From NCBI GenBank assembly GCA_021647705.1, contig JAKIUF010000049.1, forward strand, positions 1 through 34,144: a stretch of 34,144 nucleotides of DNA, given 5' to 3'. How positions within the stretch are numbered: position 1 is the stretch's first letter; the number at the start of each line of letters is the position of its first letter. The notes under the pieces were generated by a model. That model was not told the origin of the DNA, searched no databases, and worked only from the letters and a program-made list of their open reading frames with translations. Source of the stretch: Gammaproteobacteria bacterium. Lineage in GTDB: Bacteria; Pseudomonadota; Gammaproteobacteria; SZUA-152. Position numbers and translations under genes: made by a program. Of the stretch, positions 1 to 9,686 are shown piece by piece.

Positions 1-1531
1 ACATCTCCACCGTTAAAAAGCAGGGGCATAATGTCTTCAGTGCATTGTGTGATACGTTTGAGGGTGCTGCGCTGATTCCTTCTGAAGAAAAAAAGCTAAC
101 ACCTGTGAAATCAGGCTGAGTAGTTACATATTTTGATAATATTCCGGCAATCATTTCCGCCGGTCGTTCAGGATAAAGTAGATCAATGTCGGTAATGGTC
201 TGTTTGTCGATCACCTGGTAGCCATACGTCTGTCGTTGACTATTATCCGTTGAATAGAGTTTATCGAGCCGCGCACAGGTCGCACTAAAATTCGCCATCA
301 GCTGTTCAAACAACAGTAGATATGATTTTAGCTGACGCGTTTGCGCCACCCGCGCTGAGGATTCACCACTGCCACCATAACGATTAATGCCGTAAATTAC
401 AGGGAAGTGTTCCTGTATAGAGGTATAGTGACCGAGGCTGCGTGTTTTCCCCTGTGGTAGTGAATAAAGCGCACCAAAATCCTGCACCGCTTCTCGCATC
501 GAATTCTGCCGGTAACGCATCTCCTGGTAACCTTTTCTTACCACATCGATTGAGACCGGTAACACACCACCATTGTGAATCAACTCAACCGTTACATGGG
601 CGGCATCTGATGGAAAATCGAGAGATAGCACGCGCCCTTTATCACGGCGATCAACTGTCTCATAAAACTGTTTTCCATCGACTTCAAGCGATAACCCTTT
701 GATGTGCACAACACCACTGACTTCATTGATGATCGAAAAAAGTGCCGGAATCAGGATCTCATCAAGTGTCGCATCATCGTGTGGAAGGTCAAATAATCCG
801 TGTTGTGTTAGTGGTCCATCAAACAGTTGCTCCAGTGAGTATCCTTCAGCCAGTGCTTTATCATACGACCTGAGCGGAATATTCCTGGAGACACAGGCAG
901 AACAGCGGTAATAAATCTCAGCCAACAGTTCGTCTGCCTGCCGACTGCTATCGATCTCGACTTGTGCATGGAGGGTACAACTGCGATCTTGCAAAATCGT
1001 GACACTACCAAGGTCTTCACACAGGTTGCGATGTCGATTAAAAACAGTGAATATTTTCTCAATCAGCACCTTATTATCAATGTCACTGCTTCGATTACGC
1101 CTGACCTCTGCACGATAAAGACCATCGTACTCACTGCTTTCAGCAGTGTGTGCAGCAGTCTCTATCGACAACCAGATATTATCAATCTCTTTGATCTCAT
1201 CCAGCAGCACTTTACGAAAATCCACGATGGTTGCCGGACGACATGGAAACACTTCTTCAGGAAGGTGCAATGATTGCGCTTGATGATCGATCAAACCTGC
1301 GTCGTTTAGCAGCAGATCAGCGACATCAAAGTCGGCATGAAAGGTGAGTTCGGTAATGGCGTAACAAAGCTGCTCTAAAATGGTAATGCCAGGATCATGG
1401 GCATTAGAATCACTCCAGAGGGTGCCCTAGATCTGTTGTGCCAGTTCCACACCACGCGCCTTAAGCATGGCAAACCGGTCATCATTTTCTTTAACCGACT
1501 GCCTTGAAATAGTCACCGCTTCACGCATCAT
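1..1531 (-). pseudogene. eCIS baseplate protein (Afp11/12 type), interrupted by an in-frame TAG and cut by the left edge
   Basis: Translating the minus strand from the ATG at 1531-1529 (or the adjacent ATG at 1528) gives a frame open to the left edge apart from one TAG at 1427-1429, about codon 34. Just after the TAG the protein reads GTLWSDSNAHDPGITILEQL, matching the conserved N-terminal motif of gp6/baseplate-J-like eCIS proteins (typically SGxxWTDxNxHDPGITxLE). The stop sits where that motif usually has Ser, and TCG to TAG is a single base change. The first in-frame ATG after the stop is about 300 codons on, so a restart would lose most of the visible protein. The start overlaps the end of the 270-aa gene by a few bases, so it belongs to the operon. 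The 475 or so open codons after the stop argue for a recent mutation, readthrough or a base error rather than old decay. The family is clear; the functional state is not. Confidence 0.8.
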
Positions 1532-2333
1532 GTGTACTGTCGTCACTGCCATCTTTTCCAATCCATGAATCACGCATATCTTCAGCAAACCACAATCTGG
1601 TCAGATAATATCTAACACGTATTTCACCACCATAATCACAATTTGTACGCATCTGCAAAGTATATTGACGGTCCTTGCCATGCCAACGCAGTTTTAACTT
1701 ATTGGTAAACGAGAAATAATAGGCCTGCTGATAACGAATCCGCTTTTTAAGGTTCAGAAAATTAGACAACCAGCCATGCGGATTAAAGGTATTAAGCGCA
1801 ACCGCATTCATCAGTGCGTATTTCCCGGTACGAGGGCTCCCTACTCCCGCCATTACCTCCAGTCCATGACAGCCCGATAGCACCTCTGTAATGTCATGCC
1901 ATTCACCATCGGCAAGGATCGTCTTTTGATCATCACTGTTCGCACCAATTCTGCCATAGGCACTAATAAACCCACCGACATCCAACGTACACTCAGGTTT
2001 ATCGTTATCGATACCGACACGCCCTTCTGAACTTAATGTCACAACAGGTTTTGCGTTATTGTCATGGCTTACTTTATTAAAGACCAGCCTGTCCCGATCT
2101 TTTTCATAACTGATGGACCAGGCAGGGTACTGTGATGCACTATTGCGAAAAAAGCTCAACATACGCTCATGATCGCCCATCGCAGAAATTTCAAAACCAT
2201 GCTCCGGACTCTTGTCAAACCCCTCATCAACAACATTGAGTGACGAATCAATTAGATCACTAAACTGTTCCTCGGTGGGCAGGGCTCCTTCGCTGAAGAA
2301 CCTTTTTAATGTGCTTCTATTCTTTTTTGCCAT
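1521..2333 (-). CDS. Fibre-like eCIS baseplate-associated protein, 270 aa
   Basis: Probable structural protein of the injection particle. Residues 1-30 (SEGALPTEEQFSDLIDSS) resemble a short conserved start seen in phage-tail-like particle proteins. Near residues 100-135 is a tail-fibre-like stretch (EGRVGIDNDKPECTLDVGG then AYGRIGA), the kind of repeat that precedes a trimeric fibre tip. The rest is rich in aromatics and beta-prone, including a YYFSFTNKLKLRWHG segment. I see no chaperone peptidase S74 catalytic motif. The gene sits 3 nt after the 1279-aa baseplate gene and overlaps the start of the next, so it is translationally tied to the baseplate. A role as a short fibre or receptor-binding element is inference; it could equally be a baseplate wedge accessory. 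Confidence 0.65.
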   Translation of the reverse strand: MAKKNRSTLKRFFSEGALPTEEQFSDLIDSSLNVVDEGFDKSPEHGFEISAMGDHERMLSFFRNSASQYPAWSISYEKDRDRLVFNKVSHDNNAKPVVTLSSEGRVGIDNDKPECTLDVGGFISAYGRIGANSDDQKTILADGEWHDITEVLSGCHGLEVMAGVGSPRTGKYALMNAVALNTFNPHGWLSNFLNLKKRIRYQQAYYFSFTNKLKLRWHGKDRQYTLQMRTNCDYGGEIRVRYYLTRLWFAEDMRDSWIGKDGSDDSTHDA

Positions 2334-2336
2334 AAT

Positions 2337-5300
2337 TCAGTTTCCACCAATGATAAGTGTACTGCCAATTTCAAGTTCATTAACCCCTGCCAACTGCGCC
2401 CTGACCGGTTCAAGATTCGTAACGGTCTCTATGAAGTGGCGACTCATTGGCACTGCCAGACTCCACGGATAGTGTGGTACGATCAAAGCCTCGTGCCTGC
2501 TACCCTGTTTTGCAGTATCCACCAGAGAATATTTTTCACTCTTTTCTTTGGTAATGTGCAACATCGAAAAATTAGTCACAAGATCAACATAATCGAGTTC
2601 ACGAATATATGATTCAATCTCATCGGTACGAATAGCCCAGCCAAACCGCCCTTTGTAACCGACATCACGCCAGGGGCAGATATAGTCACTCACTGCCCGG
2701 TTAAGACGGTTGATATAAGTCCCGGCGGCGTTAATATCACCCGAGAACTTCACACTGCACCTCACCTGAATCTGCTCATAAACGGGGTTTCTGATATCAA
2801 TACGTACAAATGGTGATGCGAGCCCCTGAACAAACGTCTGTATCCGCTTCAACTCGGCACTGTTGACCATGCCCTGCTCACAGCGGCTTCGTTCCTCACT
2901 GTCCCGTTGGTGATTATCACTTGCATCATGCTTGATGTCAGGTACTACCACGATCAGGATATTGCCGGGACGTGCCACCGCATCACCATAAACGGTATTA
3001 GCAAAACATTTAACTTTATAAAGACCGGGGAAGCGCTCCAGAATCAATCGCTCATAATCCCATACAGTCGATGCGCGACCCTTGTGGCACAAACGCTCAC
3101 TTATTCGTGTTTGATAGCGATGTTGATCCTCGGCAGGCTGCCCACCCACAGAGACACCCCGTTTGTTTACCCCGGCAAGCCCCGGTACTGATTTCAGTGC
3201 CTTCCAACCGTCATTGGCAAGCACCGCTGTTTCATCGCTGTCAGTTATCGTGGCGTTACATGAGAGCTGTCCAACATTGCAATAAATTGCACGCAACCCA
3301 CAAAAGTCAGTCTGGCCATCATTAACTGAAACTTGTAACCAAAACTTTCCCGATGGCATTAAGGCATTGTCATTCACTAGTCCGGCAGGAAGGTCAAGCG
3401 TGACCACGCCTGACATCAGAAAACCCTCCGTGGTATCGGAGAGCACCCGGTTTTCTTCAAGCAGCGACCAGCCACTTGCGCTCAAATATCGCCAGCGAAT
3501 CAGTGGCCTGGATGTTAACAAAGGGGATGAGGTGTCACCATCAAGGTCAAAAAACAGCGTTAAGGTAGAGGATAACTTTTGCGCATCAAGACCGATAAAC
3601 AAGTTTCCGTCATCTTCATAATCCGGAAACAATTTCATTTTGCTTTTTGTGGCCATTTTTGTGGCCGCAACAGGAAACTGCTGCTCGATACCAAAAGGGT
3701 GAATATGAAAAAACATATCAGAAGATAATTGTTTACCGGATGATAAATCAATCTCCGGCCGGATAAGCACACATGCCTGGTAGTTTAGTGTGATCTCCCT
3801 TATTATCGGCGTATAGGGTGCATTGGGAACCGTTTTTGGCTTCTTGCGACGAGCATTTTCTGTCAGCACGCGTGTTAACAGCAGAGGATAGTCAGCATGA
3901 CCAAAGGCATTTTCAGGCGATGCCAGCTGCAACCGTACAAAGCCATTACGAGCACCCGAACGATACTCATAGCGCTCAGTTAATTCAGAGGCCTCCAGTG
4001 GTTTGAAATAACCGGCAGCACCGATCTCCATCACATTTTTTTCACCGATAATACCACCGCGCCCACTTCTGAACATTGCTACACGATATTGCATTTCTGC
4101 CTTTTTGGGCATCCACTGTCCATCTTGCAACACACTTATTTCGGCCTCAAAACTGGTATTGAGCGGCACAAAATCGTAACCATCGTAGTGACTGGAAAAC
4201 CCACCGCCAAGTGTTGGCAGGTCACCCCACTCCAACACCAGCTCCATCGTGCTAACCTGTTTTCTGGCGGCTTCACGACTGCCTGCCACAATATATGAAT
4301 TGCGCGAAGGCAGCGGACCAAAGGGGGCAAATGGTTTCGTGGGATCCAGTCTTCCCAGGTGATTGCTGATCATCACATCTTTGACACCGGTGACCTTGAC
4401 CTCAATCCCTACACTTTTAACCACCACCGAATTCAATAACGAATAGCAGAAAAAGCCTGCCTCGGAATTGAGGCAAATATTCATCATGGGGCTGTTGCAA
4501 CTGCGTTGGCCACCATGTACCCCGGCATCATATGGAACAATAGATTCAATATCCTGCCTCAGCGATAGTGTAATCTTAAGGCCACTATTCACTCCGCCAT
4601 TGTCTTCTATGAGCGGGGCAACAAGATAGTCTTTTACCGCCAGCCATCCACTTTCGCCACTCAGTGAAATGACAAAGGGCATTTTGAAAAATTGATAAAA
4701 AAGATCCTGCCACGGTTGCTGCAACAGTGTTGCACAGGCGCTGCCATCACCTTCATATTGTGCGATCAGTTCACGGAGCTTTTCTCGCCTGGCATCATTC
4801 AGAAATGATTCCCCCCTCAATAGATAGTAGCTGAATATTTTTCCAAACCATTGCCTGAAGGTTTTGGGAGAATCAACCAGCTTTTTATTATTGAATTCTG
4901 CATCCACGACAGGTTCATCAGGTAACGTAAAATGGATTGAAACCTCTATCTCTCGTCGCCCTTCTTTCAATGCCAGCACTTGTGATGCAATGCAAAAGCC
5001 CACCGTGGCATCAATAACATCTTGCTGCAGTGTGCCTTTTTTTGTGCCACCAAAGAGTGACATCGATGTTGCCTTTACATCATCCTCCAATGGCAAGACA
5101 GAACGTTGATACGACTTTATGCGAGTGACATACCCCAGTTCATATTCAGGGAAAATAAATGAGTTACGTTGTAAATAGAGTGTTCGTAACGAGCTAACAC
5201 TCACTTTCCTGACCAGCAGCGGGGCTTTTAGGTGATATAAACGCTCCGCGCTGGAGCGATGCTTTTGCATAGAAAATGCGATTTCTTTATCAACAATAAA

Positions 5301-6176
5301 CTCAACCGTTGAGGCCGCAGGTGTAAACTCCAGAAAAAGAGTCTCCACTTGTCTGCTACGAGGTGTCGTTTTCAGGCAGTCACCATAATAGAAACCGAGA
5401 TGGCGCGAAGTGAACTTGTTAAGTCGTTGTTGTGCCACCTCATACAGGCGTAAAAAAACCATAAACAAGCCAATGGCGGGCTCATGTGATTGGCTTTGAA
5501 GCGAACGCTCCAACATATCGGCAACCAGCGTTTTGAGGTATCGGATACTCCCCGTCATCTTGAGCAGCGCCACTTCAAGCTGTTCCATCACACACTCTGC
5601 ATCACCCGGATCCACGCTGACAGCATGTGGGAAAAAATAGCGTTCACCATCACTGGCAATACCCCAGACAGCGCTAAATTCACTGACATCAATCTCTGAT
5701 CCAGCGTGCGACCGAAACGCAACTTCAGCCGCCGTATGCACACCCGACAACAGGTTGGTACTGATTATGTCATGAATATTATTACGTAACAGCGCCGCCG
5801 TTTTAGTCGGTGCTGCCGTGAGACGTTGTAACCAGAAATCAAGCATGGTTGCCACTCGTATCACATATTCCGCAGGTGGTTGTATATCGGACAAATCGAA
5901 GCGCGTAAAACCGGACTCAATTTTCTCTACATCACTGGTCGCTATCAATGCCATAATGACTGCTTCATTGGCATTAAACAGTTCCACCCAACTACCATCT
6001 TTCTGGTTAATACTATTGAAGTAGCTGAATGTTGCGGCATACTCTGATGCCATCGACAACAATACCTCAAAGCTCATCTCATCAACATTGAAATAACCTG
6101 GTCGAAACGCCAGCGGCTCACGTTGCCACTGAGCAGTTCCATCAGTGACAGTGGTATGAAAAGTGTGATCCTTCAT
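2337..6176 (-). CDS. Large eCIS baseplate protein (gp6/baseplate-J-like), 1279 aa
   Basis: Builds the baseplate wedges that hold the tube and sheath of the contractile particle. The N-terminus (TDGTAQWQREPLAFRPGYFNVDE, broken here by my eye into DGTxQxQR and VDE blocks) and the following segment on residency of the assembly are typical of the very large eCIS baseplate proteins of 1000-1500 aa. The C-terminal 250 residues carry baseplate-J-like features: ERFPGLYKVKCFANT, a ARPGNILIVVVPD strand, and IRTDEIESYIRELDYVDLV near residue 1200. The start ATG at 6176 lies 9 nt after the gp25-like stop. No frame disruption is seen. Assignment to Afp11 rather than Afp12 is uncertain, because the next baseplate gene downstream shares the family. 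Confidence 0.85.
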   Translation of the reverse strand: MKDHTFHTTVTDGTAQWQREPLAFRPGYFNVDEMSFEVLLSMASEYAATFSYFNSINQKDGSWVELFNANEAVIMALIATSDVEKIESGFTRFDLSDIQPPAEYVIRVATMLDFWLQRLTAAPTKTAALLRNNIHDIISTNLLSGVHTAAEVAFRSHAGSEIDVSEFSAVWGIASDGERYFFPHAVSVDPGDAECVMEQLEVALLKMTGSIRYLKTLVADMLERSLQSQSHEPAIGLFMVFLRLYEVAQQRLNKFTSRHLGFYYGDCLKTTPRSRQVETLFLEFTPAASTVEFIVDKEIAFSMQKHRSSAERLYHLKAPLLVRKVSVSSLRTLYLQRNSFIFPEYELGYVTRIKSYQRSVLPLEDDVKATSMSLFGGTKKGTLQQDVIDATVGFCIASQVLALKEGRREIEVSIHFTLPDEPVVDAEFNNKKLVDSPKTFRQWFGKIFSYYLLRGESFLNDARREKLRELIAQYEGDGSACATLLQQPWQDLFYQFFKMPFVISLSGESGWLAVKDYLVAPLIEDNGGVNSGLKITLSLRQDIESIVPYDAGVHGGQRSCNSPMMNICLNSEAGFFCYSLLNSVVVKSVGIEVKVTGVKDVMISNHLGRLDPTKPFAPFGPLPSRNSYIVAGSREAARKQVSTMELVLEWGDLPTLGGGFSSHYDGYDFVPLNTSFEAEISVLQDGQWMPKKAEMQYRVAMFRSGRGGIIGEKNVMEIGAAGYFKPLEASELTERYEYRSGARNGFVRLQLASPENAFGHADYPLLLTRVLTENARRKKPKTVPNAPYTPIIREITLNYQACVLIRPEIDLSSGKQLSSDMFFHIHPFGIEQQFPVAATKMATKSKMKLFPDYEDDGNLFIGLDAQKLSSTLTLFFDLDGDTSSPLLTSRPLIRWRYLSASGWSLLEENRVLSDTTEGFLMSGVVTLDLPAGLVNDNALMPSGKFWLQVSVNDGQTDFCGLRAIYCNVGQLSCNATITDSDETAVLANDGWKALKSVPGLAGVNKRGVSVGGQPAEDQHRYQTRISERLCHKGRASTVWDYERLILERFPGLYKVKCFANTVYGDAVARPGNILIVVVPDIKHDASDNHQRDSEERSRCEQGMVNSAELKRIQTFVQGLASPFVRIDIRNPVYEQIQVRCSVKFSGDINAAGTYINRLNRAVSDYICPWRDVGYKGRFGWAIRTDEIESYIRELDYVDLVTNFSMLHITKEKSEKYSLVDTAKQGSRHEALIVPHYPWSLAVPMSRHFIETVTNLEPVRAQLAGVNELEIGSTLIIGGN

Positions 6177-6185
6177 TATTATGCT

Positions 6186-6614
6186 CTAAAGACGCGCATT
6201 GGTCCCTTCATTAAAATAGAATGGATAAACGATATTGCTTCTATTGTTCGTGGTGCGCACAGTGTAATTAAGGCAAAATCGAATACAGCCATTGAAACTG
6301 TCTTGCAGATCCACATCAATGCGATCAAGTGTAATTCTTGGTTCAAAAAACAGTACTGCGCGTGCAATAGTATCCTTCAATGCAGTGATTGAACTTTCAT
6401 CCGTTTTTTCAAACACCATTCGTTTTAAGCCACAGCCATACGCCGGATACATCACGCGCTCTCCAGGTGAAGTACCCAGCAGGATATGCAGACTTTCATT
6501 GATATCCTGTTCATGCGAGACCATCGCCACGCGCATCCCATTGGCGTTTTTAGTAAACGTGGGCGGGAAACTCCACCCTGTGCCCAGAAACTGTTTATCG
6601 ACACTGATACTCAT
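6186..6614 (-). CDS. gp25-like baseplate wedge protein (Afp9-like), 142 aa
   Basis: Homologue of T4 gp25/TssE, the small wedge protein that links baseplate to sheath initiation. The protein has the expected GxGWxFPPxF start, a core reading SHEQDINESLHILLGTSPGE, and the conserved RVMYPAYGCGLKRMVFE block. I chose ATG 6614 over the longer start at 6659: the longer form adds 15 atypical residues and overlaps the PAAR gene, while 6614 has a good Shine-Dalgarno (AGGGGAGG) upstream and gives the normal family length. It follows the PAAR stop by 17 nt. In Afp the gp25 gene precedes the PAAR gene; here the order is reversed. Confidence 0.9.
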   Translation of the reverse strand: MSISVDKQFLGTGWSFPPTFTKNANGMRVAMVSHEQDINESLHILLGTSPGERVMYPAYGCGLKRMVFEKTDESSITALKDTIARAVLFFEPRITLDRIDVDLQDSFNGCIRFCLNYTVRTTNNRSNIVYPFYFNEGTNARL

Positions 6615-6631
6615 CACGAACAGGCCTCCCC

Positions 6632-6922
6632 TTACCCACCAATCATTACCGTAGAACACCCCAGCACCACACTACCGCCATGCACAGTAGAGTCACCCAG
6701 TCTTGCCGCAGGTTTGTTGGTAATCATCACCGTTGCTGAACCTTTGGCGATCGTATCGGATGCCCCGACGCAGGTACAACTATCACCCACCACCGCCGCT
6801 GGCATGCCACCAATCAACACCGTTGGTGCACCAGGACCGACAACCGGACCACCAACATGTGGCACGACACCGGTCACCATTGGACAGGTATGCATATCGG
6901 AAATCCGTACTGCTGGCGGCAT
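6632..6922 (-). CDS. PAAR-repeat spike-tip protein (Afp10-like), 96 aa
   Basis: Caps the spike with a sharp cone for membrane puncture. The sequence is a typical PAAR domain of about 95 residues: MPPAVRISDMHTCPM at the start, then PHVGGPVVGPGAPTVLIGG, PAAVVGDSCTC, KPAARLGDSTVHGG and a closing VMIGG. His and Cys residues that could bind the apical metal are present (H11, C13, and a CTC pair near residue 50). There is no C-terminal extension, so the protein carries no fused effector. An AGGAGA ribosome-binding site precedes the ATG. A 287-nt gap separates it from the spike gene, the largest gap in the operon, and it holds a repeat element. Confidence 0.93.
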   Translation of the reverse strand: MPPAVRISDMHTCPMVTGVVPHVGGPVVGPGAPTVLIGGMPAAVVGDSCTCVGASDTIAKGSATVMITNKPAARLGDSTVHGGSVVLGCSTVMIGG

Positions 6923-6979
6923 ACTACTTTCTCCTATACTTCGTTAACGGACCAAAAAATGCACTGCACATAAGCTATA

Positions 6980-7203
6980 CCCGTGGCAAGCTACCTCGCT
7001 ACGCGAAAGCGGGGTATTAATATCATCACGTCACTCCGGCGAACGACTGCATGGATGCAGGAGGTAGAGCACCAAAAGTAGGCGCTTTAGGCGACGCAGG
7101 AGCAGTTGCCGAGGCCGGAGCCCAAGGGTTTCAGCCTCTGGATTCCGGCTAAAAACATGCCGGAATGACGGTATTCGCGGCAAGCTGCGGGGAATTAAAC
7201 CCC
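6980..7203. repeat. Intergenic repeat cluster: ~142-bp element with 12-bp inverted ends, flanked by related short direct repeats
   Basis: The termini CGTCACTCCGGC (7029-7040) and GCCGGAATGACG (7159-7170) are inverted repeats with one mismatch. The right end also folds on itself (ATTCCGGC near 7142 with GCCGGAAT near 7159). Outside it, GGCAAGCT followed by CGGGG(T/A)ATTAA occurs twice in the same orientation (about 6988-7020 and 7181-7196). I found no coding potential. It looks like a small non-autonomous element or REP-type mosaic sitting inside the eCIS operon between spike and PAAR. Confidence 0.6.
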
Positions 7204-7209
7204 AAGCGA

Positions 7210-9000
7210 TTAATTAATCATTACCATTGCACCCTTGATGGTCGTCTGCCCGGAGGCTGTAAGTTCTGCTGTGGCACTCCCTTCAGCAGTAAAGCCAACC
7301 TGAGCCTTATTGCTGACATTTAATCCTTCAACCGTAACATCCGCCAAAGAACTCACCGCTACCGCATCAGTCGCCTCAATATTGATCTTTCCCATCGCCG
7401 TGATATTGATGTCTTTAGGGCTATCGAGGGTAATTCCCCCCTCTGCCAGTTCAACCTTGTTACCATTCTGGTCCTGCAACAGGATCGATTTCTCGTCATC
7501 ATTCAGGATCGCAGTGTTTCCACCAGGCGTCACAATGGTGATCACTTTTTTTTCGTCATCAAACTCAATTTTGAGCTGCTCCTTTGTCACCAGCGCTTTG
7601 GTGTAATTGTCAGCAGTGAGTTCATAGGGGGCAGCACGTTTACTGCTATAGAGACTGCCTAGCACCACCGGATTATTGGGATCATTGTTTAAATAACCCA
7701 ACACGACTTCATCACCAATCTCGGGAATAAAAAATGCACCGATACCTTCTGATGCATAGAAGTTAGCCAACCGGGCCCACACACCTTCCTGCTCCGCCTC
7801 CATGATGGGTAGTTTGACTTGTATCTTGAATTCACTGGCGGGATCTTCATCCAGTTTCATGACCACACCGACTTGCAAACCTTCCACGCCAGGCAACAGG
7901 CCTGAGGCAGGTGGCGCTACCAGATCACGTTGCTGCGCAAACCAGTTATCTGACATCCCAAAATCGACACGCGTACTCCACTGTCCATTTGCGATCTCAT
8001 GTTCCACCACGCTGACATACAAATTGCCATTAAAACGCTCACCCACACCCGCCAGCTCAACCATGCCGCCAATTTTTGCCAATGCACTGCCTTGAAACTT
8101 CATTCGTCCACGGATACGCGCCAGTGCTGCCTTTAATTGCTGACCTTTGGCCCAGTTGGTTAATGCTGCCGATTCTTGCGGCACTGGAGATTGCAGACGA
8201 AACTTGTCAAGCCCGATCACTTTGGCCAATTCAGCGGATGCCAGGTTACCGCTGGCGCCAACGGTCACTGCCGTCACATCTTCACTTGAAATTTCCTGTT
8301 TTGAAGAATCCCATGCAACGGTTGCGACCGATGCCAACTGACTGCGCGCATCCAGATCCGCGCTAAACTCTAACAGGTCTTCACCGTAGGTCACTTTCAA
8401 TACCGCTGCCTCATCACCTTTGGGTGGACCAACGGTCACCGCCGCATCGTCTACACACACCAACATGCCATTGGCCTCTGCACGGGAGAGCATGAAATCC
8501 CAGTCCGTGCTGTAGTATTGCACCAACTCCTTATGCTCCGTAGTCGTGGCCTCGACACTGGCACTCAATCCACTATAGTGACCAATCAACGTAGTGATAA
8601 CATCACTATCTCTGGAATCAATGTAATTGGCATTCTTGCGCCCAACAGTCATGGCTACCGCCTTATCCCGGCATTCGATCACCAAACGACTATCGTTATC
8701 ACCACTTATCTTGATCCCGTGCCTGATCACGATTCCTTCAAAAATCGTCTCCTCATCGTCGCCGTAACCCGCATTAACCTTAATTTCAGCACCGGGTTTG
8801 AAGTGATTTGAATTACTGACGGGAAAATCCTGCCCTGCTATATCACCATCCAGTAGCACTATCTTTGCAAACGGCAATTTGTTGACCGATTTGATGACAT
8901 TAACAGAAGCAACCTGAATATTATCTTCAAGTGCCGAGCCATCACAAAACAGGCTCAACCTGACAACACCACCGCCATTAAGATTAGGTGACTCTGCCAT
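7210..9000 (-). CDS. VgrG/gp5-like central spike protein (Afp8-like), 596 aa
   Basis: Trimeric central spike that sits under the tube and carries the PAAR tip. The N-terminal 370 residues match the gp27-like hub domain (FEGIVIRHGIKI, then QYYSTDWDFMLSRAEANGM, the hub hallmark near residue 170). From about residue 375 an OB-fold follows (VGVVMKLDEDPASEFKIQVKL, then GVWARLANFYAS, GAFFIPEIGDEVVLGYLNND and PVVLGSLYSS). The last 120 residues are a beta-prism-like repeat region (TPGGNTAILNDDEKSILLQD, SPKDINITAMGKINIEA) with a normal end and no fused toxin. It follows the LysM gene with only 3 nt between stop and ATG. Length fits eCIS spikes. Confidence 0.93.
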   Translation of the reverse strand: MAESPNLNGGGVVRLSLFCDGSALEDNIQVASVNVIKSVNKLPFAKIVLLDGDIAGQDFPVSNSNHFKPGAEIKVNAGYGDDEETIFEGIVIRHGIKISGDNDSRLVIECRDKAVAMTVGRKNANYIDSRDSDVITTLIGHYSGLSASVEATTTEHKELVQYYSTDWDFMLSRAEANGMLVCVDDAAVTVGPPKGDEAAVLKVTYGEDLLEFSADLDARSQLASVATVAWDSSKQEISSEDVTAVTVGASGNLASAELAKVIGLDKFRLQSPVPQESAALTNWAKGQQLKAALARIRGRMKFQGSALAKIGGMVELAGVGERFNGNLYVSVVEHEIANGQWSTRVDFGMSDNWFAQQRDLVAPPASGLLPGVEGLQVGVVMKLDEDPASEFKIQVKLPIMEAEQEGVWARLANFYASEGIGAFFIPEIGDEVVLGYLNNDPNNPVVLGSLYSSKRAAPYELTADNYTKALVTKEQLKIEFDDEKKVITIVTPGGNTAILNDDEKSILLQDQNGNKVELAEGGITLDSPKDINITAMGKINIEATDAVAVSSLADVTVEGLNVSNKAQVGFTAEGSATAELTASGQTTIKGAMVMIN

Positions 9001-9003
9001 TGA

Positions 9004-9678
9004 TCAGCGCAACGGGGGGAAGTGAAGTGTTGAACCAGGAACAAGATTGCGGAAGCTGCCGAGATTGTTCACCCTCGCTACTTCGAGATAATAACTGCTG
9101 TCATTATAGATTCTGTGACAAAGCAGTGGCAGGGTATCACCCGCTTGTACTTCGATATAATGTGAAAGATCAGGCGATTGACGATTCGCCTGTAATGCCT
9201 CTTCTTCCTTGCTTAGAAAACTCGAAAATGCGAGCTTGATCCTGGCGCGCAATGGTTCGCCACTCGGCTTGAATAACGTGTACTCAATGGTCATCGAGTC
9301 AAGCCGCCCGAAAAACAGCAGGCTACCCCACAACAGGCGGACAATATTGGTTTCATGCTTATCGCCATCATATTTATAGACGATATCATTCAGCTGTTGC
9401 ACCCGTGTTTTAACATCCGGGGGCCCAGACACATCCACCACCCCGGTGCCATCAAGTACAATGTCAAAATTTATCTTTTCAGCGTTAATGCTACCAAATT
9501 TTGTTTCGGCACCTGCCCGTCCCATCGCCTCTTTTTTATTGTAGCTAATCGAATGTGCATGGCTATAACTGGATGGGTTTACCATCACTTCAAAAACAGT
9601 CCCTTCATCGACTGAAATTTTGCCCGCATCATCAGTACAGGGGGATATCGCCAGTCTTTTTTTCTCACCGTCAGACAT
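9004..9678 (-). CDS. LysM-domain tube-baseplate adaptor (Afp7-like), 224 aa
   Basis: Equivalent to Afp7/T4 gp53-type proteins that connect the tube to the spike. The first 160 residues contain the family pattern (VMVNPSSYSHAHSISYNKK, then GVVDVSGPPDVKTRVQQLND, RLLWGSLLFFGRLDSMTIEY and PLRARIKLAFSSF). Residues about 172-222 form one LysM domain (YIEVQAGDTLPLLCHRIYND ending LVPGSTLHFPP). Cytosolic assembly protein, with no signal peptide. The start at 9678 is preceded by AGGGGTAA. It lies between the DUF5908 gene and the spike gene, as in Afp and PVC clusters. Confidence 0.92.
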   Translation of the reverse strand: MSDGEKKRLAISPCTDDAGKISVDEGTVFEVMVNPSSYSHAHSISYNKKEAMGRAGAETKFGSINAEKINFDIVLDGTGVVDVSGPPDVKTRVQQLNDIVYKYDGDKHETNIVRLLWGSLLFFGRLDSMTIEYTLFKPSGEPLRARIKLAFSSFLSKEEEALQANRQSPDLSHYIEVQAGDTLPLLCHRIYNDSSYYLEVARVNNLGSFRNLVPGSTLHFPPLR

Positions 9679-9686
9679 CGTTACCC

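Noticed and set aside
8076-8366. Plus-strand frames inside the spike gene
   Set aside because: They are shadows of the well-conserved VgrG-like frame on the minus strand.
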